Positions 7,700-11,013 of a stretch of DNA of 11,013 nucleotides are shown in pieces. This stretch comes from Clostridiales bacterium (lineage in GTDB: Bacteria > Bacillota_A > Clostridia > Oscillospirales > Acutalibacteraceae): contig VSOH01000038.1 in NCBI GenBank assembly GCA_009774735.1, forward strand, positions 1-11,013. The letters are read 5' to 3'. The translations under genes were made by a program, and so were the position numbers. The notes under the pieces are model-generated. The model had not been told where the DNA came from and did no database searches. It was given only the letters and a program-made list of their open reading frames with translations. The stretch's first letter is position 1; each line of letters begins with the position of its first letter.

Positions 7700-8515
7700 A
7701 TGAATAATTCAGAAAAAGAAAAAAGAACAGCGGTTGCACTCGGTGATTTTGACGGTATGCACAGGGCACACCAACTGGTTATTACCGGTGCAAGCGATGT
7801 AATAATTTATTCGGTGAACAACCGTTTTTCTTTAATGCAGAAAAGTGTTTTTGAAAAACGCTGCCCCAATGTGGTGTTTGCCGATTTTGATGAAATTAAA
7901 AATATGACCGGTGAGGATTTTATTGAAAAAATCCTTATTGATAAATTTCATGCAGGTATGATTTTGTGTGGCTTTAACTTTCGTTTTGGTAAAAAGGCTT
8001 CCTGGTCTGCGCTTGATATGAGAAAATATCTTGAAGATAAGGATGTCTGGGTAAGAATTCTTGAGCATCTTGATTTTGACGGTGAACCGATTTCTTCCAC
8101 AAGGATAAGAAAAGCACTTGAAAATGGTGAAATCGGCAGAGCGAATGAAATGCTCGGTTATCATTTTACCTTTGAGGCAGAGGTTCTGCAGGGTGATAAA
8201 AGGGGACGTACAATCGGCTTCCCAACAATTAATCAGAATTACCCTGACGGACTTTCGCAGGTTAAGTTCGGTGTTTATGAAAGCCGTGTTTTTGTTGACG
8301 GCAGGGAGTATAAAGCCTTTACCAATATAGGCAACCGTCCCACCTGGAGGGTGAAAAATACGCTGTGCGAAACACATATTTTTGATTTCAGCGGCGATTT
8401 GTACGGTAAAGTAATCAGAGTTGAACTTCTCAGATATCTGAGAGGTGAAAAGGTTTTTAAAAATGTTGAAGAACTGGAGGCACAGCTTATAAATGATAAA
8501 AGCAGTATTGTTTGA
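7700..8515 (+). CDS. ribF: RibF-like riboflavin kinase / FAD synthetase with altered N-terminal half
   Basis: RibF makes FMN from riboflavin (C-terminal kinase) and FAD from FMN (N-terminal adenylyltransferase). The kinase half is standard: GRTIGFPTIN (169-178), KFGVYESRV, NIGNRPTW and an ETHIFDF segment with the expected acidic residue, ending at LRGEKVF. In the N-terminal half, LGDFDGMH and ISSTRIR (131-137) are recognisable, but the usual HxGH is HRAH (21-24). The stretch between it and the GFNFRFG segment is shorter than normal; the whole protein is 271 aa against about 310. FAD synthetase activity is therefore less certain than kinase activity. I prefer the ATG at 7700; a GTG at 7691 is also in frame and would overlap truB by 8 nt. 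Confidence 0.9.
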   Translation: MNNSEKEKRTAVALGDFDGMHRAHQLVITGASDVIIYSVNNRFSLMQKSVFEKRCPNVVFADFDEIKNMTGEDFIEKILIDKFHAGMILCGFNFRFGKKASWSALDMRKYLEDKDVWVRILEHLDFDGEPISSTRIRKALENGEIGRANEMLGYHFTFEAEVLQGDKRGRTIGFPTINQNYPDGLSQVKFGVYESRVFVDGREYKAFTNIGNRPTWRVKNTLCETHIFDFSGDLYGKVIRVELLRYLRGEKVFKNVEELEAQLINDKSSIV

Positions 8516-9155
8516 TTTTGATGAAACTCTGCAGGACAGAACTGCTGCCTTTGAGAGCTATATGGATTCATTTCTCGATGCCTTTTGTCCTGATATTTCA
8601 TCTGATGAAAAGGAAAAACGCAAACAGGATATGCGTGTTACGGGTAACGGCGGCTATGTCAACAGAGTTGAGTGGTGTGCACAGCTTTGCGATATGTGGG
8701 GCTGGGAGGATGCACCTTGTGCCGAAACGCTTGCAAATCATTATGATACGGAGTTCGGTGACCATAATGTTATTTTCCCCGATTCACCAAAGCTGCTTGC
8801 CGAGCTGAAAAACAGGGGCTGTATTGTGGGTGTTATCACAAACGGTCCGTCTTATTTACAGCATCATAAGCTTGACAACAGCGGACTTACGCAGTACTGT
8901 GATATTGTTATTGTCAGCGGTGATATCGGTATTCATAAGCCGGATCCTGAGATTTTCAGGTACACGGCAGACAAGCTCGGTCTTAAAACTGAGGAATGTG
9001 TTTATGTAGGCGACCACCCTGTTAATGATATTCAGGGAGCACTGGAATCGGGTATGAAGGCTATCAGAATGAACTATGGCTGGTTTAAGGGCGTGGATTT
9101 AAGTGCCGATGTTCCTGTTATTGATAAAATTATAGATGTTTTAAAATATGTATAA
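8493..9155 (+). CDS. HAD-superfamily hydrolase, C1-cap phosphatase type
   Basis: This 220-aa haloacid dehalogenase-like phosphatase has a helical cap inserted after motif I. All four catalytic motifs are present: DFDET (nucleophile D8, acid D10), TNG (T116), K149 in HKPDPEIF, and GDHPVND (D174, D179). The general shape resembles YjjG or phosphoglycolate-phosphatase relatives, but the substrate cannot be read from sequence. The start lies 23 nt inside ribF, with GGAGG at 8476-8480 set rather far upstream (12 nt), so it is likely translated along with ribF. Dephosphorylation of a flavin or nucleotide intermediate is possible from context only. It is the last gene before the rpsF promoter, and no convincing terminator follows it. 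Confidence 0.9.
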   Translation: MIKAVLFDFDETLQDRTAAFESYMDSFLDAFCPDISSDEKEKRKQDMRVTGNGGYVNRVEWCAQLCDMWGWEDAPCAETLANHYDTEFGDHNVIFPDSPKLLAELKNRGCIVGVITNGPSYLQHHKLDNSGLTQYCDIVIVSGDIGIHKPDPEIFRYTADKLGLKTEECVYVGDHPVNDIQGALESGMKAIRMNYGWFKGVDLSADVPVIDKIIDVLKYV

Positions 9156-9168
9156 TAAAAAGATTTTC

Positions 9169-9197
9169 TTGACAGATTAAGTCTTTTTTGTTATAAT
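9169..9197 (+). promoter_or_regulatory. Perfect-consensus promoter of rpsF-ssb-rpsR
   Basis: TTGACA (9169-9174) and TATAAT (9192-9197) are both exact and 17 nt apart, the optimum for the housekeeping sigma factor. The start of transcription should be near 9204, leaving a leader of about 79 nt before rpsF. Such a strong promoter fits a ribosomal protein operon. Confidence 0.85.
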
Positions 9198-9223
9198 ACA
9201 CAAGCCTTTAATTTAATTAATAG

Positions 9224-9276
9224 GCAATCCTTGTCTGTATTAAGAGATACAGACCATAATGTCCAGAAGGAGGTGC
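9224..9276 (+). promoter_or_regulatory. rpsF leader fold that can sequester the SD (candidate autoregulatory RNA)
   Basis: GTCTGTAT (9233-9240) and ATACAGAC (9247-9254) form a perfect 8-bp hairpin with loop TAAGAG. Directly beneath it, TCCTT (9228-9232) can pair with AAGGA (9267-9271). After a small internal loop, GCA (9224-9226) can pair with TGC (9274-9276). The lower helix covers the rpsF SD AAGGAGGTG (9267-9275) and leaves 9255-9266 as a 12-nt one-sided bulge. Leaders recognised by the S6:S18 complex are known in many bacteria. I cannot confirm that this one carries the described binding motif, so identity with that family is a guess. Confidence 0.5.
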
Positions 9277-9282
9277 TAAAGA

Positions 9283-9573
9283 ATGGCATTAAGAAATTAT
9301 GAAATCGTAATGGTTTTCTCTGTTACAAACGGAGAGGATGCAGTTGAGGCTTTAAAGACAAAGTTTACTGACCTCATCAGCAAAAATGGCACTCTTGGCG
9401 AAGTTGAGGATTGGGGTAAGCGCAGACTTGCATATCCTATCAACTACGAAAATGAGGGCTTCTACACTGTTATTAACTTTGCTTGTGATGAAGCATTCCC
9501 TGCAGAGCTTGACCGTGTAATCAACATCACTGACGGTGTTCTTCGCTCATTAATCGTTGCTAAGGGCGAATAA
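9283..9573 (+). CDS. rpsF: 30S ribosomal protein bS6
   Basis: bS6 is a 30S platform protein that assembles as a partner of bS18. The 96-aa sequence has the family's start (RNYEIVMVFS), the central WGKRRLAYPI segment and a C-terminal GVLRSLIV strand. The SD AAGGAGGTG at 9267-9275 is 7 nt upstream of the ATG. It is first in the conserved rpsF-ssb-rpsR operon, expressed from the promoter at 9169-9197. Confidence 0.97.
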   Translation: MALRNYEIVMVFSVTNGEDAVEALKTKFTDLISKNGTLGEVEDWGKRRLAYPINYENEGFYTVINFACDEAFPAELDRVINITDGVLRSLIVAKGE

Positions 9574-9587
9574 TGGAGGGCTGATTT

Positions 9588-10019
9588 ATGATTAATTCTG
9601 TTGTTTTAATGGGCAGATTAACTTATGAGCCTGAGCTCAGAACAACACCAAGCGGTCTTTCAGTAATCAGCTTCCAGATTGCCTGCGACAGACAGTATCA
9701 GGCAAGGGGCGAAGAAAGAAAGGCTGACTTCATTGATGTTACAGCTTGGCGTCAAACTGCTGAATTTATTTCTCGTTATTTCCATAAGGGTTCAATGATT
9801 GCTGTTGAGGGTTCAATCCAGACGGAAAATTTCACTGACAAGGATGGTAATAAGAGAAAGTCAGTAACAGTTGTTGCGAACAATGTATCATTCTGTGGCT
9901 CAAAAGCTGAGAGCGGTACATCAAATCCTGCATTCTCACAGCCTGCACCAAGTTATGCAAGCGCTGATAATTCGGATTTTGAAGAAATTGTCGATGATGA
10001 CGACGATTTACCATTTTAA
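9588..10019 (+). CDS. ssb: Single-stranded DNA-binding protein SSB
   Basis: SSB coats single-stranded DNA during replication, repair and recombination. The N-terminal OB fold (about 1-105) begins INSVVLMGRLTYEPELR and includes DFIDVTAWRQTAEF and VEGSIQTENF. A short disordered linker rich in Ser, Pro and Ala follows. The acidic tip DDDDLPF at the C-terminus is the known docking peptide for SSB-interacting proteins. The 143-aa length is a little below that of many replicative SSBs because the linker is short. GGAGGG at 9575-9580 is the SD, just after the rpsF stop. Position between rpsF and rpsR marks it as the main housekeeping SSB. Confidence 0.97.
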   Translation: MINSVVLMGRLTYEPELRTTPSGLSVISFQIACDRQYQARGEERKADFIDVTAWRQTAEFISRYFHKGSMIAVEGSIQTENFTDKDGNKRKSVTVVANNVSFCGSKAESGTSNPAFSQPAPSYASADNSDFEEIVDDDDDLPF

Positions 10020-10034
10020 AGGAGGAAACTAACT

Positions 10035-10274
10035 ATGGCATATAACAGAGCCGGCGGTCCCCGTAAGGGCCGTAGAAAGGTTTGTACTTTCTGTGTTGAA
10101 AAGACCGAAGTAATCGATTACAAAGACGTTACTAAATTAAAGAGATTTGTTTCCGAAAGAGCAAAGATTCTTCCTCGTCGTGTAACCGGTACATGTGCAA
10201 AGCATCAGAGAGAGCTTACCACAGCTATCAAAAGAGCAAGACATATTGCACTTTTACCATACACAGCTGACTAA
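10035..10274 (+). CDS. rpsR: 30S ribosomal protein bS18, Zn-ribbon (C+) form
   Basis: bS18 pairs with bS6 on the 30S platform. The 79-aa protein has the YKDVTKLKRFVSERAKILPRR core and an IKRARHIALLPY end. Cys17 and Cys20 (CTFC) together with Cys54 and His57 (CAKH) form a likely zinc site, making this the metal-binding 'C+' variety. Some bacteria have a second, Cys-less S18 copy used under zinc shortage. AAGGAGG at the ssb stop (10019-10025) is the SD. The operon ends at the hairpin 10285-10316; rplI or dnaB genes do not follow as they do in some other genomes. Confidence 0.97.
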   Translation: MAYNRAGGPRKGRRKVCTFCVEKTEVIDYKDVTKLKRFVSERAKILPRRVTGTCAKHQRELTTAIKRARHIALLPYTAD

Positions 10275-10284
10275 TAAAAAAGCT

Positions 10285-10316
10285 AAACACCCGAAGGCTA
10301 ATCCCTTCGGGTGTTT
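10285..10316. terminator. Bidirectional terminator between rpsR and the HTH gene
   Basis: AAACACCCGAAGG (10285-10297) and CCTTCGGGTGTTT (10304-10316) form a perfect 13-bp stem with a 6-nt loop. On the plus strand the U-rich part is mainly the GTGTTT end of the stem followed by GTCATTT. On the minus strand the stem is followed by AGC and six T (plus-strand A's at 10276-10281), a better tail. The same element can thus end rpsR from the left and the leftward HTH gene from the right. Confidence 0.85.
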
Positions 10317-10344
10317 GTCATTTATACGTTATGTTAGTTTTTTC

Positions 10345-10364
10345 GTAGGGGCGGATATTATCCG
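10345..10364. repeat. Possible fragment of a dispersed palindromic repeat
   Basis: The stretch between the rpsR terminator and the HTH gene contains GTAGGGGCGGATATTATCCG, including the palindrome CGGATA-T-TATCCG (10352-10364). The GTAGGGGCGG start followed by a complementary GC-rich arm resembles short interspersed repeats that I recall from gut Oscillospiraceae intergenic regions. Here the outer arm is not completed (TTCATAATCGGG follows), so it would be a decayed or partial copy. Only one copy is in the window. Confidence 0.35.
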
Positions 10365-10405
10365 TTCATAATCGGGAGAGCTTGGAAAATCCTCTATGTC
10401 AATAT

Positions 10406-10627
10406 TTATCTTTCAGGGTAATTCAATCCTTTTGGCAACCCTAAAATGTAGTCTGCCGATACATTATAAAATTTGCATAGCTTTATTAAATCATCAATTG
10501 TATATTGTGCTCTTCTGTTCTCATACTTGGATATTGCCGATTGCTTTACACCTAATAAATCCGATAATTCCGATTGTTTCAAATCATTTTCATTTCTGAG
10601 TTCGGTTAATCTGTCTATATAATCCAT
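10406..10627 (-). CDS. XRE-family HTH transcriptional regulator
   Basis: This 73-aa protein is a single Cro/CI-type helix-turn-helix domain (about residues 7-64). The helix pattern is LTELRNENDLKQSELSDLLG, with recognition helix VKQSAISKYENRR and the family ending NVSADYILGLPKG. It has no extra effector or dimer domain. The minus-strand SD GGAGG (plus 10635-10639) lies 7 nt before the ATG. It is divergent from the ribbon-helix-helix gene, across a 40-bp palindrome that is probably its operator. Repression of both genes is inferred from that layout. Such solitary XRE genes are common in mobile-element regulatory modules, though no integrase or phage gene is visible here. Confidence 0.93.
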   Translation of the reverse strand: MDYIDRLTELRNENDLKQSELSDLLGVKQSAISKYENRRAQYTIDDLIKLCKFYNVSADYILGLPKGLNYPER

Positions 10628-10646
10628 AATAATTCCTCCGAAAGAT

Positions 10647-10652
10647 ATTATA
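10647..10652 (-). promoter_or_regulatory. -10 box of the HTH gene
   Basis: On the minus strand the sequence reads TATAAT, exact consensus. It is placed 19 nt before the HTH start codon (8 nt before the SD), implying a very short leader. No good -35 box sits 16-18 nt upstream; the nearest, TTGTCA, is 21 nt away. The promoter may be weak or depend on the bound regulator. Confidence 0.45.
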
Positions 10653-10656
10653 CAAC

Positions 10657-10696
10657 ATTCCGATTAAGACTATTGACAAAAAGTCTTGATTGGAAT
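10657..10696. promoter_or_regulatory. 40-bp operator-like palindrome between divergent genes
   Basis: ATTCCGATTAAGACT (10657-10671) and AGTCTTGATTGGAAT (10682-10696) are inverted repeats matching at 13 of 15 positions, separated by 10 nt. The centre contains the -35 box of the rightward promoter. The right arm ends on the first base of its -10 box, and the left arm begins 4 nt from the leftward -10. A protein bound here would block both promoters. The XRE regulator encoded alongside is the natural candidate. Confidence 0.75.
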
Positions 10697-10701
10697 ATAA
10701 T
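10673..10701 (+). promoter_or_regulatory. Perfect-consensus promoter of the ribbon-helix-helix gene
   Basis: TTGACA (10673-10678) and TATAAT (10696-10701) are exact and 17 nt apart. Transcription should start near 10708, about 24 nt before the ATG at 10732. A promoter this strong buried in a palindrome suggests it is normally repressed. Confidence 0.85.
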
Positions 10702-10731
10702 ATGAGTGTATCAATATTAGAGGGTGAGAAA

Positions 10732-10929
10732 ATGAGAGAATTTAAAATACCAATAAAATCAAAACAAACAACAAATAAAACAATAAGATTTCCCGAGGAT
10801 TTAATTGCTGAAATCAACAGAGTAACAGAGAACAAAAACTGCACGTTTACAGCCTTTGTAATAGCAGCAGTAAGATATGCACTTGCAAATAAAGAAAGCG
10901 CTGCGGAAGAACAAAAAAAGACTGATTGA
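10732..10929 (+). CDS. Small ribbon-helix-helix (Arc-type) protein
   Basis: This 65-aa protein has the Arc/MetJ-like fold pattern. A basic N-terminus is followed by a short beta strand NKTIRF (15-20), helix A starting at PEDLIAEINRV (21-31), a turn with NKNCTF, and helix B ending FVIAAVRYAL (42-51). A charged tail (KESAAEEQKKTD) follows. Such proteins bind DNA as dimers through the strand; some are antitoxins or element copy and transfer regulators. I chose the ATG at 10732 with GAGGGTGA at 10720-10727 as SD, because the upstream in-frame TTG (10690) lies within the promoter. Divergent from the XRE gene and probably repressed by it. No toxin gene lies next to it in the window. Confidence 0.8.
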   Translation: MREFKIPIKSKQTTNKTIRFPEDLIAEINRVTENKNCTFTAFVIAAVRYALANKESAAEEQKKTD

Positions 10930-10941
10930 AAATCAGTCTTT
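10917..10941 (+). terminator. Hairpin overlapping the end of the ribbon-helix-helix gene
   Basis: AAAGACTGATT (10917-10927) and AATCAGTCTTT (10931-10941) form a perfect 11-bp stem with a 3-nt GAA loop. The stop codon TGA (10927-10929) is at the top of the stem and loop. The T-run is inside the stem rather than after it, so as a terminator it would be weak. It could also protect the RNA 3' end or be a DNA-binding site. Confidence 0.5.
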
Positions 10942-10952
10942 CAGTCTGTCGA

Positions 10953-10980
10953 AAAAGGTCCGGCTTATGCTGGGCTTTTT
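10953..10980 (+). terminator. Intrinsic terminator after the ribbon-helix-helix gene
   Basis: AAAAGGTCCGGC (10953-10964) pairs with GCTGGGCTTTTT (10969-10980) through 12 bp including three G-U pairs, with a TTAT loop. It ends in five T's, the usual form of a rho-independent terminator. This and the previous hairpin stand in tandem. Confidence 0.75.
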
Positions 10981-10990
10981 GTCATATATA

Positions 10991-10999
10991 TGGTAAAAT
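10991..10999 (+). promoter_or_regulatory. Possible extended -10 element at the window end
   Basis: TGG followed by TAAAAT (10994-10999) resembles an extended -10 promoter. No -35 match is seen, and the gene it might serve lies beyond the window. Confidence 0.25.
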
Positions 11000-11013
11000 A
11001 TATGTGGTGATGA

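Noticed and set aside
7832..8377. 181-codon reverse-strand open frame opposite ribF
   Set aside because: It is fully antisense to conserved RibF motifs and its translation shows no recognisable domain.
9175..9181. GATTAAG in the rpsF promoter spacer, shared with the left arm of the XRE operator
   Set aside because: A 7-base AT-rich match in such a window is expected by chance and there is no inverted partner.
9157..9188. AAAAAGA...TCTTTTT hairpin as terminator of the nusA operon
   Set aside because: The stem is almost only A-T with an 18-nt loop and overlaps the rpsF promoter; too weak to call. The operon may read through into rpsF.
10396..10599. 67-codon forward open frame over the HTH gene
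   Set aside because: It is antisense to a clear XRE domain with its own SD and promoter; its hydrophobic look comes from the complementary codons.
10690..10731. TTG start extending the ribbon-helix-helix gene
   Set aside because: The extension would contain the -10 box and lie upstream of the predicted transcript start; the ATG at 10732 has its own SD.

Overview
The window is a stretch of chromosome with moderate-to-low G+C content. Gene order, strong AAGGAGG-type ribosome binding sites and the absence of a NusA C-terminal extension point to a Gram-positive Clostridia, probably a gut Oscillospiraceae/Ruminococcus-type bacterium. The lineage is inferred from gene content and style, not from a marker comparison.

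Layout. (1) 43-881 holds two accessory small genes. The first encodes a 207-aa protein that looks like a degenerate MreB/actin-type fold with its phosphate-binding loops lost. A perfect 10-bp hairpin with a T-tract follows. Its 3' arm contains the Shine-Dalgarno (SD) sequence of the second gene, a 56-aa protein with a GSYTG motif. (2) A sigma-A-type promoter (895-922) and a leader hairpin (953-978) precede the long nusA-infB operon: rimP, nusA, ylxR (rnpM), ylxQ, infB, rbfA, nrnA, truB, ribF and a HAD-family phosphatase (1001-9155). The genes are tightly packed and several overlap by 4-23 nt. The operon joins ribosome maturation, transcription elongation, translation initiation, nanoRNA turnover, tRNA pseudouridylation and flavin cofactor synthesis. 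(3) A perfect-consensus promoter (9169-9197) drives rpsF-ssb-rpsR (9283-10274). The leader can fold so that the rpsF SD is paired. The operon ends in a 13-bp hairpin that also works, with a better T-tract, for the opposite strand. (4) 10317-10405 is a short non-coding stretch with a fragment that looks like a dispersed repeat. (5) 10406-10980 is a compact regulatory module. It has a leftward XRE-family HTH gene and a rightward 65-aa ribbon-helix-helix gene. Between them lies a 40-bp imperfect palindrome with the -35 box at its centre and the -10 box touching its right arm. Two hairpins follow the ribbon-helix-helix gene. The final ~33 bases show only an extended -10-like sequence.

The central operons are ordinary housekeeping genes. 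The signals most worth attention are the degenerate actin-like protein with its SD-sequestering terminator, the foldable rpsF leader, the shortened and altered FAD synthetase half of RibF, and the XRE/RHH palindrome module. I see no RNA genes, CRISPR array or intact insertion sequence, and no gene-free gap longer than 300 bases.
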